Of a stretch of DNA of 64,000 nucleotides, positions 10,597 through 21,423 are shown one piece after another. The notes under the pieces were generated by a model. It did not search any database, had not been told where the DNA came from, and saw only the letters and a list, made by a program, of their open reading frames with translations. Source of the DNA: Coleophoma eucalyptorum. Taxonomy: Eukaryota > Ascomycota > Leotiomycetes > Helotiales > Dermateaceae. The first letter of the stretch is position 1; the number at the start of each line of letters is the position of its first letter. The position numbers were made by a program, and so were the translations under genes. Where the stretch lies: NCBI GenBank assembly GCA_026120035.1, contig JALRME010000057.1, forward strand, positions 1 through 64,000. The letters are read 5' to 3'.

Positions 10597-13030
10597 TTAC
10601 AGCTTCAAGACCGCTACAAGCAACCGCAGAATAAAATTCTCCTCGCCAGTTAGTACTTCAATCCTGTTAATATCTGCCTCGATTTCCTGTTCCAAGCCGT
10701 GTGCGACTGTCTTGACATATGATATACTACCATACTCCTCGAGCCTGAATATTTAATCAATTAGTATTCTGAACCTCCGGATATTTCTGGATATGCTTAC
10801 CAGCCCAAGATCATCTTCTTTGCCTCAAAGGATAGGCTTCCCTGCTGCTTACGTTCAAGAAGTAAGCCTTGTAGCGCCCGCTTGTCGTTCATATGATCAA
10901 GCAGATGTATAATTGCAAGAGAGAACTTTCCCTCGTCCAAGTCCTCACAGAATCCTTTTTGGCTGTTTAGAATCGCAGAGTTAGCAATTGCACAAACAGA
11001 AAACGAAAATGGAAATACAATAATCAAAATACAAACTTTTCATAATCCGGAGAGCAGACATTCTGGTAGTCATCTCGAACCTGGAAATAGCGACCTAGAA
11101 GTGCCGTGAATTCTCCAATACAGAGATCCTTAGACTTCAGCTCTTGTTTTGACTCGGACTCCATAAGCTTCCCAACAAGACGAAAAAGACCCCCAGTCTT
11201 TAGATCGACCATGTTGTAATAGTCCTGTTCCGTAGGGCATGTCACCGACCAAGTAGAGTGCAGGTCCATGGCTTGTCCTAGGTGCAAACCTTTTAGCTCG
11301 GATATACAGACCGCTACTGCGGCGTGCGAGAGTCTCTGAGCCTCTTCGAGTGCCCTGATGATTAAGTAATTGGCTGAGTTAATCGTTTGAGCTTCGCCAA
11401 ATACCTTGTGAGTTGCTGGCTTGCCACGTCGGAGCGGAGAATGATCTTCAATATCGTCCAACCTTGCGAACATAGTTAGCCGTAAATTCTCACTCAGCTC
11501 TTAGGATCATACATTAGCGACGCATTATGCAACATGCTGATGACAGATTTTATGAGAAGTAAGCTCTCTTCTGGTATCTGGTACCAAACATTGAATGCCT
11601 CAATGACCCTATCCCGAATGTTCTTTGACGGCAAAGAGAGGACATAGTCGGCAGGAGCCCGAATCGTCTACCGTGATGGTCAGAGTATGTCATGAAAGCC
11701 TTCGATCAATTGCTCACCTCTTCCCAGAATTGTGGTTGATGTGTTGCAAAACTCCCTGGGCTTGTGGGTGTAAGTTGAATTGTAGGATCAGGTGTTGTCT
11801 CTTCGGTAGCAGTCTCTTGAGGCTCTGCCACAATCCAATCTGCACCCTCTTCCGATAAAATAGACGTGCCCTGGTTGTAGCGGCCGCAAAAAGAGCTCCA
11901 GTAAAACCAACCGGAATGTACATACCCGGCAACATCAATACAACGCCAGATGTGCTCTGGGACATGCTTTCCAGAAGTCTCCAACGCTTTCCGGTTGGTC
12001 AGGTACTCCTGTTCAACGCAAAGTATTACTTCTGCCAGTTTCACTTTGGCCTCTTCGGCTGTGCATCGGTTTTCTCTCATGATGATCCATACACTATTGC
12101 CGATTCCATGAGAGCCTCCTGTCTGGATATAGCTCACCCACTCCTTGTTGAAGCTACAATAGTCGTTCACCAAGCCTGTCAGCTCGAGGGCAGGGTGGAT
12201 TATATGGTCCACAGAGTCCCTTTCTGCTTTCGACAGTCTTACTCCCGAAGCTAGACAAAACGTTTCGAAACTCGCCCTGCATGTGTATAAGTGACGAGTC
12301 TCTAACATCCCAGCGTAGAAATGGAGGTTACTTACTCGGCAGCGACATCTATATATCGATATGGGCGCCATTCTGCAAAGGTGTTAAAAGAATCTGGAGC
12401 CTTAGAAGAGCTGGCAGCCGCTTGGAATTCCTTCCATACTTGGAGCACAAAGAGACCATGATCTCTATCAGCTGCTAGTATATCAAGGACCGTTCTTGAT
12501 TCGATTTGCTTTTTCGCCCTAATTCTTTCCGCCATTTGTGTGCTTCTCGAGTACGTTGCGGATCCATCAGCCCACTCGGAATTGAGAAGCTTGGCCTATA
12601 AGACGTTAGTTAAAGTGTGTCAGCGCTCAATTGCAGAATGTGAGAGCACCGAAACAGGGTCCAAAGTATCCACGATGTCTGCCAGTAAATCAGTACACGA
12701 TAAAAAACAATTAATGAGCGGAAAGGTCCTGGGCTGATTTCACTTACCATCGTGGAGGAGTGTAGCTTCCATGATATACACGGCCATTTTAATCCGATCT
12801 TGCATCATTTCCGGACAGCCCAGAGCTATGGCATTACCCAGCTTGTCATAAGTCCCCTTACCCTCTTTGATGGAGCCAAACTTCTCATTGAATTCTCTCC
12901 GAACCTCGCGGCTCCAGAAGTCTACTTCTTCTGCAAACTTACTGCAACGCACAGGTAAGATAGTAAAGCACCCGGATTTCTTCACAATATCTGGGTCCAC
13001 TGGATCCGAGCGCCCAAGAATGTAGTCCAT
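10597..13030 (-). CDS. Bifunctional terpene cyclase-prenyltransferase (chimeric di/sesterterpene synthase)
   Basis: A gene of about eight exons, from ATG 13030 (the first in-frame ATG; the upstream open frame has none) to TAA 10597-10599. The N-terminal class I cyclase domain has HDDIVD, the Mg-binding DDxxD motif, split by an intron at about 12676-12756. It also has NDYCSFNKE, an intact NSE triad, and a late Arg-Tyr pair (CGRYNQ). A Thr/Pro-rich linker (EETTPDPT...) leads to a C-terminal prenyltransferase domain with IRDRVIEAFNVWYQIP, LLHNASL, first aspartate-rich motif LDDIEDHSPLRRGKPATH, LKTGGLFRL, second motif GRYFQVRDDYQN and KGFCEDLDEGKFS. This is the fusicoccadiene/ophiobolin F synthase architecture: the C-terminal domain makes GGPP or GFPP and the N-terminal domain cyclises it. 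Both active sites look complete. The product (C20 or C25) cannot be read from sequence. Confidence 0.95.
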
Positions 13031-14983
13031 TTTGTCTTGTTGCTGAGGGGCTTGATCGATGCTCGACTTCACGACAGGATCTGAGAAACGGTACTGTTGA
13101 GAAAGAAATGGTACGCAGATATGGAGAGACAAAAGGGACAGTCCAACTGCCAGTCAACTAACTGGTGGTAGTCTTGACGGGAATGCAAACCTCTTCCACG
13201 AACCTTCCTGGTCAACAGTAGGTGGCACTGAAGAATACGCACCTTGTTGCTCAGGACTTCCCAAGGTGCCCTCGTGTTTCCAAGGAAGTAAACAGCGCAA
13301 GAGATAAGAATTGTCTACGACTTCCATCATCCATGGCTTTCGCGCACAGAGGTACAGGTCACTACCTGAACTAGGCAGTGTATCCTTATTTACCCGCAGC
13401 ACCTCCACAAAAGATGCGGAGTACCAGAAACACCTAGTGTCAGCGCTGCAGAAAGTACACAATGAGATGCTCGAATTCAAGGCAGTCAGCTTACCTATGG
13501 AGGTACAGACATTTCATGCACATTAAAGATTCCAATGATAACCATGCGATTAGTAGTGCGCTGGCAGGCAGTGCCTGTGGTGTAAAGAAAGAGTGACTTT
13601 TGAGGAGACTCAGGTGAAGCAATTCACTTCCGCGTTGTACAGAATAGGGCGTAGTAGCAGCTCAGCTTATATCAATGTCGCAAAGCTGCCATGCAAGTCA
13701 TCCTGCTTAAGCCAATGAAAATGGGTTGCCCTGTTAATTATTGCTTTGGGCTTAGCTCACACGTCTCGGGCCGCAGTGGTGATGCAAACGTTTGCGAAGA
13801 CCCCATTTTCTGGCTCAACTCGTTCAAGTGGCTCGCCTGGTTCACCGGCTTCACTGGTTCATCTCATGCATCTGGCTCACTTGGCTCACCGCCGATAATG
13901 CTTATGCTGTACATATCGGATCTAACCTCACGAGGGTCTATGAGAGCTTATCAAAGCCAAGGGTACTCCCTCAAGCCCGAAAAGGTCATGTTGGACTATC
14001 TTACTTTGATGCTGTGCAGCGCTGCAATCTAGATACCAAAATCGACGCAATGTGACCTCTCCAAACTTGCGTAGCGGCGAATTGGCTCGGAGCGAGATTC
14101 GGGTCCTCCATCAGCCTTTTATCGTCTATGAAAAGCATGGATAAGGGCACTAGAGCGCTGCCAAGTTTCGAGTCCTTTTCATTGATACGATCCAGTCATT
14201 CAACTCGTCTCCAAACTTCCTGACGCCGGCAATGAGAAAAAGGCCAAGTCGTCACCACAACTTGCCGATATGCATTAGTACCTTATCACCTGTCAAACGT
14301 TAGCGAATGAACTCGCAATTCCAGGATCGAAGTTTGGCATGGGGTGGTGCGCCATAACATACGTATTCTGTTTCTGACAAGTGTTTAAGAGATCATTCTC
14401 CATACATCCTGCATCAGACTTGATTACTAGAGGACCCCTATAAATTCCAAGGCTTCGACAGAAGCCTAGGCAAGAGTACGAGCTGGTCGTTGGGGTTTGG
14501 GACGCATACTCCAAAATAATGCGAGATTATAATTCTTCTCGTAAACGCTGCAATAATAGGTTTTTACAAGTCGGTGCAATATAGGGGCAATGGTAACTTG
14601 GCTATGATCTAGTGAAAGAGATTATCGGCTTTGGTAAGACGATGATTGAAGATATGGTGAAACCGGTTGAGGATTATGACTAATTAGCAGAATACAACCT
14701 AATACAGAGAAACATATTTTACGAGACTCAAATGCGCACCGAGAATAGTAAATCGAAGTAAACCACGGGTAAGAAAAAGCGAAGCAGAGTACCTTTACAA
14801 AGGGTTTAAAACAATTCAATCGGCTTTCTGTTGAGATCCAACTGTCAATACCACAGGCACCTGTATATAACAAAGCTTCTATAATATCCTATTATTTCCA
14901 CAAGCTAGATCTTTATATTTGAGAAACCTGTATTTAACAGTGGAAAGCATCCACAAACCTTTTGGGCTCAAAGCTAATTAGCA
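13031..14983. other. Synthase upstream region with a decayed GTGAGCCAG repeat array
   Basis: About 1.95 kb between the synthase start and the 3' end of the glycosyltransferase. The first 500 bp should be the synthase promoter and leader; the open frame there on the minus strand has no recognisable character. A repeat array sits at about 13806-13905 (listed separately). Nothing else was recognised. Confidence 0.45.
13806..13905 (-). repeat. Degenerate 9-bp tandem repeat, consensus GTGAGCCAG
   Basis: Read on the minus strand, units such as GTGAGCCAA, GTGAGCCAG, GTGAACCAG, GTGAAGCCG, GCGAGCCAC and TTGAGCCAG follow each other at a spacing of about 9 bp. Similar TGAGCC-rich stretches lie at about 21520-21640 and 56600-56760, so this is a dispersed family of decayed minisatellite arrays. 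Confidence 0.6.
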
Positions 14984-16198
14984 TCAAAACTTTCCAATAC
15001 AGGTTTCTTCCCGTTCTTGATCGTATGCCTCATACAAACTCACCCACGTCAAACGGTCAGCGCAAGCAGGTTTATCAAACCTCTCTACATCACTGCTCTC
15101 GCAAGAAGGCATCGCGGCTCCCCAATGCGCACGAGACCGCGGCTTCCAAGGCTTTGGAAGAGGCCAATCACTAAAATGGACGAGGAAGGCACGTGAGAAT
15201 TCAGCATGGGCGTTCCAGTCGGCAGCGAGGTCCTCTGAGAGATACTTGCGATGATCCTGGGCTCGGAACTCGCCTGACAGTAACGCCAAGCGCCGGTGCG
15301 GAAGGATCATGGCAGAGCTATTGAAAAGGTGGTTGATGATCTCCATGTCAAAGTCGCCAGATTTCTCAGCTTCCTGTACGATATTGTCGTAGTGGTGCAC
15401 GTCAGGCTCAAGGAGCATTACATGCGAACCCACAACTTGTTGTCCGAGGCCTTGGGAGGTATCGTCGAGCCAATATGCGCGTGGGACGGCAAGGGGACAT
15501 TTGGGTGCGAGGAAGAAGTGATCCATCGAGTTGAGAACCAGTGAGTCGGAGTCAAAATATAGCACTCGGGTGTACTCTGTGAGGCGGAAGGCTTGAAATT
15601 TCGTCAATGAGTCGCGCCAGGTGCTGTCACCGTGTAGAGTAGAGATCAGGTTAACAGGCTTGAGCACGATATCTTTCATGGCCTCCTTAGCATATGCTAA
15701 GATTTTGGCTTCGGAGCTTTCTCGAGACTATAGAATTGGTTTGTCAAAGCTGACTCTTTCAAATACCTTTGAGAAATCGATTACCTTGGCATTCCACTCC
15801 TCGGGGTATAAAATCACAATTTCAGCGGTGACCTTAAAGGATAGTAGTCGGCGTGCATTAATTAGCTGTGGATGGTTTTAGAAAATGCCTGAAAATACTG
15901 AGGGATAATAGGAAGTACGCATAGCATTGCAAAAGTAATCAGTCCCAGTCGCATATTGTATGTATGCAAACCTAGGTGTTTTTTCCTCTGATGTCCACCA
16001 TGCGGTTTTGAACATTGAAGATGAGTTTTCATTTTGGCCAAAAGAGAGTCCCAGTCTGTTGGATAAGCCCCCGTCAGGAAAAATGGGCTGACTAACGTGG
16101 ATGGAAATGCTTGTTGTGAGAAAGTATGTAAGGATTATGAAGAATAGGGTAAGAGTCGTGGCTATCACACATGATTGCAAGCGACGTATGCTTACCAT
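14984..16198 (-). CDS. GT8/GNT1-like Golgi glycosyltransferase (possible frameshift at first splice)
   Basis: A type II membrane protein: after ATG 16198 a single transmembrane anchor (ATTLTLFFIILTYFLTTSI), a stem, then the catalytic domain. Motifs: FAYIQYATGTDYFCNAM at the nucleotide-sugar pocket, ILYPEEW, and FDSDSLVLNSMDHFF with the DxD metal site, followed by VPRAYWLDD and HFSDWPLPKPW. This fits the family of yeast GNT1 (Golgi N-acetylglucosaminyltransferase, GT8). A 57-nt in-frame intron (gtaatc...ctatag) at about 15729-15785 removes an apparent stop. The first intron, near 15860-15905, is a problem: the natural 53-nt GTACTT...CACAG intron leaves the reading frame off by one. Only a 33-nt GT-AG intron, or a GC-donor intron, keeps the frame, so the gene may be shifted. 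It is divergent from a UDP-GlcNAc-type transporter. Confidence 0.75.
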
Positions 16199-16949
16199 GA
16201 TGGGTTGAGAATGACAGCTGATAATGACTGCCGATGTCCATTTAATTGCAAGTTAAGATAAATTAGGTACCGCAAGGGTTATTTGAAGACATGGTCATCC
16301 CCTAACGACCTGGGCTTACTGACCTGACCATAATCCCGTGGTAGGACTAACAGAGGAGTACTTCCGGGTAGAATCACGTCGTCCCTTCAATTTTAGTTTC
16401 GTATTGAAATTTTGAGTTCATCACTCGACTTTGTGAAGGGGCTGAGTCGCGCTTCTGAACTTAATATAGAAGCATAAGTTAGTCGCATCCAAGATCAACT
16501 GTACTGGTGTGGATCAGACGAGCCAATAGCATCACTCACATCCTAAACTCTTGCCAAGCATTGGCTCGCTGTATAGAAGGCACTGACGCAGTGAATTCAT
16601 GTAAAACCCACTTAATTCATCTGAGAGAACAGTACAGATTAAAAGTTCAGAATTTTGCGATTGGCCGGAACTCTCGGTTTCCTTCTTCCTAGCCTATTGT
16701 GCCGTAAAATGACACTTGTGTTTGCTGGGGTGTCAAGTACTTTGAACGGAAAGTCAAGTACAAGTTCTTCATAGAACCATCCATTCATTCATGGGCTGAT
16801 GCCATGTGTTTGACAAGCAGAAAGCGATAAAAAAAAACACGTCAACATTCAATAAAATACACTCTTCAGAATTTTGCTTATAGCATGGTACAGTTGGACC
16901 GGCACCTGTTGCCTTTAGCGGGTGAAAGTTCCCTCCAATTCCTGAGTCT
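16199..16949. promoter_or_regulatory. Divergent promoter between glycosyltransferase and nucleotide-sugar transporter
   Basis: About 750 bp shared by the divergent GT8-like gene and the transporter. AT-rich, with no coding evidence and no operator recognised. If the transporter has a short first exon it must lie here, because no ATG precedes its first recognisable residues in frame. Confidence 0.4.
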
Positions 16950-18273
16950 TTGCCGCCACTGATACGATGCTCCAAAATAGGAGCTTGTTTACAAGTCATA
17001 TCTTCACCTCAAGGAGTTGATTTATTCCTAATTATCTCCTTGATCTTTGGGGGCTGTTGTTCAAATGTTGGTGCCTTTGTGATATCGTCAATACCAGTCT
17101 TTGTTTCCCTATGCTTATTGATTTTAGGTTTTTACTTTAGAGGCAATTACAAAGTAACCATGAATCTCCTTGCAGAGTTGAAGTTCCGCTCAAAAATTGC
17201 AGATGTAATCCCACCAGTAACTCCACTTTGGCGATAACATTTGTGCAATTCTTATTCGTGGCTATTGAAGGCTTCGCTCATCACTTCCATTGGTCATCCA
17301 AGAATCTTTTGAAAACTCCAACGGTACCACTAAAACGATGGTACTGGATTGCGTTTTTACATTTCAGCAACTCCCTGATGAATAATCTCATCCTGAATTT
17401 CCACATCAGCGTCCCTGTACATATTGTCCTTCGCAGCGGCGGCGGGCTAATTACACTAATAATTGGAATGATGGCAAGACGACGGTAATTATTTATTCAT
17501 CATACCCAGATTGAAAGCTAATCAGTATGATAGATACACGATGACGCAGGTTATTTCTGTCACTACAATGACTTTGGGAACTATGCTAACGGCATTGAGC
17601 GAAATAAAGGACTTGGTGAGATTTTAGGCAGAGTTTCTCTTCTGCCCTTGCGCTGATGGTTCATAGAAGCTACAAAGTACAACTACTTCAGGTGGTAAAA
17701 TGGTCATAGGGCTTTCGTTACTACTTACTGCGCAGATTATTACGTCAATCATGGGAATTTCTTGGAAATGATCTACAAAGAATACCCTGGAACTTGGAGG
17801 GAGGGACTTTTCTATACTGTCAGTCTATCTATTCTTCCAAGAGCCAACCCAATTCCTGTACTATGACAGACCAACTAACAGCAATCTAGCACTGTCTTGC
17901 TCTCCCCTTCTTCCTTCCTGTATTTCCTAAGATCGCGACACAGATTTGCAACCTTGCAACCGGAGCCCAGGTCCAGTTTGAAATATCACGGTATTCAAAT
18001 TCGGTGTACAACTTCCCAGTGGAATTCATTTTATTAACAATGAATGCCATGACGCAATATGTGTGTGTTCGAGGTGTAAATCTTTTAACGGCTTCTTCAT
18101 CAGCACTCACCGTCGGTATGGTCTTGAATGTGCGGGAATTGGCCAGCCTGCTCCTAAGTGTATGGATCTTCAAAACTGAACTAAAGTGGGGAGTTATCTG
18201 CGGGGCAATAATTGTATTTGGGAGCATATTTGTTTACATCCTTGATGGGAATAAGAGGCCAAGAAGGAAGTAA
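16950..18273 (+). pseudogene. UAA-family UDP-GlcNAc-type transporter, probably frameshifted
   Basis: A multi-exon SLC35B4/YEA4-like nucleotide-sugar transporter. Recognisable blocks in order: LIFGGCCSNVFTLEAIT (spliced across a 63-nt intron), LAITFVQFLFVAIEG, SVPVHIVLRSGGGLITLIIG, TQVISVTTMTLGTMLTAL, KMVIGLSLLLTAQIITSIMG, TWREGLFYT, LALPFFLPVFPKIATQ, QYVCVRGVNLLTASSSALTV and LSVWIFKTELKWGVICGAI. These are the family's multi-pass Golgi/ER segments. Two defects: no in-frame ATG exists in the first exon, and near 17751-17765 the frame shifts by one between SIMGI and MIYKEYPGTWREG with no plausible intron. All other introns splice cleanly. It is either a recent pseudogene or an assembly error. 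The span start is the open-frame start, not a known initiator. Confidence 0.7.
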
Positions 18274-20034
18274 GCGAATAGTAAGAAACTTATTCCCGCA
18301 GCTATTTACATGATTTTACGTCGACGAAGCTTCTCAGGAGATTGGATGGAATTGCAGTAAATTGAGGACGACTACAAGTGTTTTATGACCGCGCGAAAGG
18401 TGCAGATACTTTCGATATTCTGGCAGGGGGCGCTGATCGTATTGGATAGAAGCAAAGAATGTGAAGAGAAAGACTGGGCCATTGCACGAATTCCGTAGTT
18501 ATAACTCCATCTATTCAATGTTACTAGATTTAAATAATGACGACATGGAATCGCGCTTTAGAATTAGGTAGGTTTGCCCAGTTACGGTGGCTGGACGTCT
18601 GAAGGCGATACTGCGATATCTTTCCGCGTCTAGAGAGTGAGGATTCCATATATGTTCATCTTATTTTCAACTGTATAGAAGACTCAACAAATAATAAGGC
18701 ATAAATTTCACGACTTTATAACGTCCCATATAGCCGTACTATCAATAAGTCTTCCCTGTTTGATAGGAGCACACTATAACGGTGATGTGCTCGGCACACA
18801 GACCCCTATCGAAACTCGTTCAAGCCCACAGTTAATTTTACTCCTATTCCGGATAAATAATGTGCCATAACAGGTTTGTAGGGAGCCAACGGCCGAAATA
18901 TCGACGGAAGCCGGTAGAAATACCGCGATGTTGAAGAGTGGGACTTAGCTTTGCTCGGCGCCATTTACCATCTTTGGGGCTTAATTTGGCCTGGTATAAT
19001 TCTACCTCGTAGCTTTGCTACAGCTCTACGCGAAGCTAATAATGAAAGGCTGTTTCCGTATTTTACTCGCATACCATTTGGCTTTCGCTCAAGAGAAAGA
19101 TCGCTGTAGCCGTCTGGAGCCTGCATTTGATGTGCGAAGTTGATTTTACGTACACTAGGATAGGAGAAGGTGTAAGGATATAATTGATCTAATAGAAAAG
19201 TCTATCTGCACATGTTGTAAACTAACCAGATTTTACCTATAATAGCGAAGCAGTCATTGCACAATATGCAGAATTGTGTACATGTCGGTCGAGTACCGTG
19301 TAAAATTTCACAGCACTATGTCTTAAGCTTCAAACTAAAATTAAATTTGATGATCTTCATACATAATCTACGTAGTACAAAGACTTGCTATCTGGTTTCA
19401 ATGTCAACAAATGGAGCGATTACAAAGAACGGAGAAAACAAGAAGTATCAACGGCGCGTCCGAAGTATGCGGCGCAGGCGGCGTATGTGGCGCGGTATAT
19501 ACGGCGTATGCGGCGTATGCGGCGTATGCGGCATATGGAGGAACTTTATGGTGGCCGTCATCATGTCACTCCAAATAGTCTATACAGTAAGCTGCAAATC
19601 TGGCTTCTTCAAAACGCACTGGTTGAAGAATTAGGCAGTACCCAGTGTGCTAATTCTCCTATAGGCTTTACTCCCTTCAGCCAAGCGTACGCAAGGGTCA
19701 CATCCTAATGTACATCTGTGAAGCTCGCTATTCAATGATTTACAGAATTTGGAGCGCATCATTGGGGTAGAGACAATCATCTAACGATATGTATGCTCAA
19801 AAGCGCAAAAGGTAAGTAGAAATAGGACAATTTTGAGTATAGTTAACACAGATACAGCTGTTGCAAGGTTGGGGTGCTGGCCGTACTAGTTTTGGCCTGG
19901 AGTGTCAAGGGTGTAGTAGAACGGTGGCTGGACACGAGTAAGCTTATTAGATAAGATTGGAGGTTTATTGTCCTTAAAATATGTGGCCGCACTTCACATA
20001 TTTCTTTAACAACTTTTCAGTTTTTAAAGTAACA
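18274..20034. other. AT-rich spacer containing a 9-bp minisatellite
   Basis: About 1.76 kb without a supported gene. It includes the GCGGCGTAT array listed separately. The open frames over that array (19257-19634 and 19385-19708) owe their length and arginine/glycine-cysteine content to the repeat and are not taken as genes. Confidence 0.45.
19463..19538 (+). repeat. 9-bp minisatellite, unit close to GCGGCGTAT
   Basis: Six to eight units of roughly GCGGCGTAT, the last three near-perfect at about 19501-19530 and the earlier ones degenerate (GCGGCGCAG, GTGGCGCGG). It lies in otherwise AT-rich, gene-free DNA, so its GC content stands out. Confidence 0.75.
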
Positions 20035-21423
20035 ATGTCTGACCAACAGTTTCGAGTTATTGTAGTAGGAGCTGGACCTGCTGGACTTCTTACTGCACAC
20101 GCTCTTCACTTGGCGGGAATTGACTTCATTCTTCTCGAGCGCCGATCCAATGTTGTACCAGAGTTAGGTGGGACTCTTTGTATCCTACCGCACTCCGTTC
20201 GGATTCTTAATCAACTTGGGTTAATGAAGGCCCTCGAACCCTTGGACATTGGCTTTGTAAATAAGACCAATCTTGATATTTGTAGTGGCAGGGTGATGGG
20301 AACAAGTCCCATATTCCCTATTCTCAAAGAGATGTTAGTTGGTCGCAAACTACCCTCCTACCCTTGACAAAGATGTTAAAAAGCTAACCAACGCTGAATT
20401 GCTAGCCACGGATATACATGTCTGAACATCTTTCGGCCAGACTTAGTAAATGCACTGTACGAACAATTACCGGAACGAGTAACACGAGTTCGCTTTAATT
20501 CTTCTCTTGACCACGTCGAAATAGATAATCTGGGAGTCACTGTCCACCTTGAGGATGGTAGTACCGAGAGAGGTTCGATAGTAATTGGCGCCGATGGTGT
20601 TTACAGTAAAACTCGGTCCATAATACAGCAACTTACCATGGAATCATCAACGAAGCTCCTTCATCAAGATGAAAAGGATCCAATGATTACCAATTTCCAG
20701 TCCCTCGTGGGCTTTGGGAAAGGTATCAATGGACTTGAGACAGAAACTTTTTTTGAGTCACACGGGAAAGACATGACAACCATGCTCGTTGCCAAGAAGG
20801 ACCGGACTTACTGGCTCATTCTAAGGCGATTGATCGAGCCGACAAAGGAGAGAAAGAAATATACAGCTAGCGATGCCGAGGCGATGGCACAAGACTGTTC
20901 TGGCGTGTTTATGGCGCCCAATGTGAAGTTTGAGCAGCTTTGGGCAACACACGACTCATCGACTCTTATCAATCAGCAAGAAGGTTTTGCCAAACGGTGG
21001 AATTGGAGCCGTATTGTCTGCCTTGGAGATTCTATACACAAGATGACATCCATCGCAGGACTAGGCCTAAACTCGGCGATGCAGGACATTGTGGTGCTAG
21101 TTAACGAAATACGCTCGATTCTGCAAACAGCTCCAAACCCCTCTACAGAAGCACTAGAGAAAGTATTCTCGCAATACCACAGTACTCGTCTCGAAGCTGT
21201 TAAGAAGGACGTCGCTGACTCTGCTATGTTGGTAAGAACTGTGACATGGAACAATTGGCTTCTACGGATTCTTGATAGATATATTTTCCCGCTACTAGGG
21301 GAACCAATATTACTGAAGTGGACAAGATGCCCTGGGCTCCAGGAGGGTCGAATTCTAGATTTCCTGCACATTGAGGGAGACGAAAATGGCCTTTGGCCAT
21401 GGAAGACAGCCAATGTTATATAG
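20035..21423 (+). CDS. FAD-dependent monooxygenase (PaxM/salicylate hydroxylase type)
   Basis: Two exons, 20035-20333 and 20406-21423, with a 72-nt intron (GTTAGT...TTGCTAG) give 438 aa, typical of single-component group A flavoprotein monooxygenases. The N-terminal Rossmann motif is VIVVGAGPAGLLTAHAL, followed by the FAD-ribose Glu-Arg (LLERRS). The mid-region has HGYTCLNIFRPDLVNALY and IVIGADGVYSKTRS (the DG motif contacting FAD and NADPH), and the late FAD-binding motif is CLGDSIHKMTSIAGLGLNSAMQD. A hydrophobic C-terminal helix (WLLRILDRYIFPLLGE) suggests membrane association, as in meroterpenoid and indole-diterpene epoxidases. It is a plausible terpenoid-tailoring enzyme with the P450 and the chimeric synthase, though 7 kb and two sugar genes intervene. 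Confidence 0.92.

Noticed and set aside
13154..13480. Minus-strand open frame of 108 aa directly upstream of the terpene synthase
   Set aside because: It could be an N-terminal extension, but it has no family character, is out of frame with the synthase, and the synthase has a good ATG at 13030 with normal family spacing to HDDIVD.
15729..15785. In-frame TAG in the GT8-like gene as a nonsense mutation
   Set aside because: A phase-0 GT-AG intron of 57 nt removes it exactly and restores the family spacing after YPEEWNAK.
19257..19708. Open frames rich in Arg/Met or Gly-Val-Cys over the 9-bp repeat
   Set aside because: Their length comes from the tandem repeat; no codon bias or domain.
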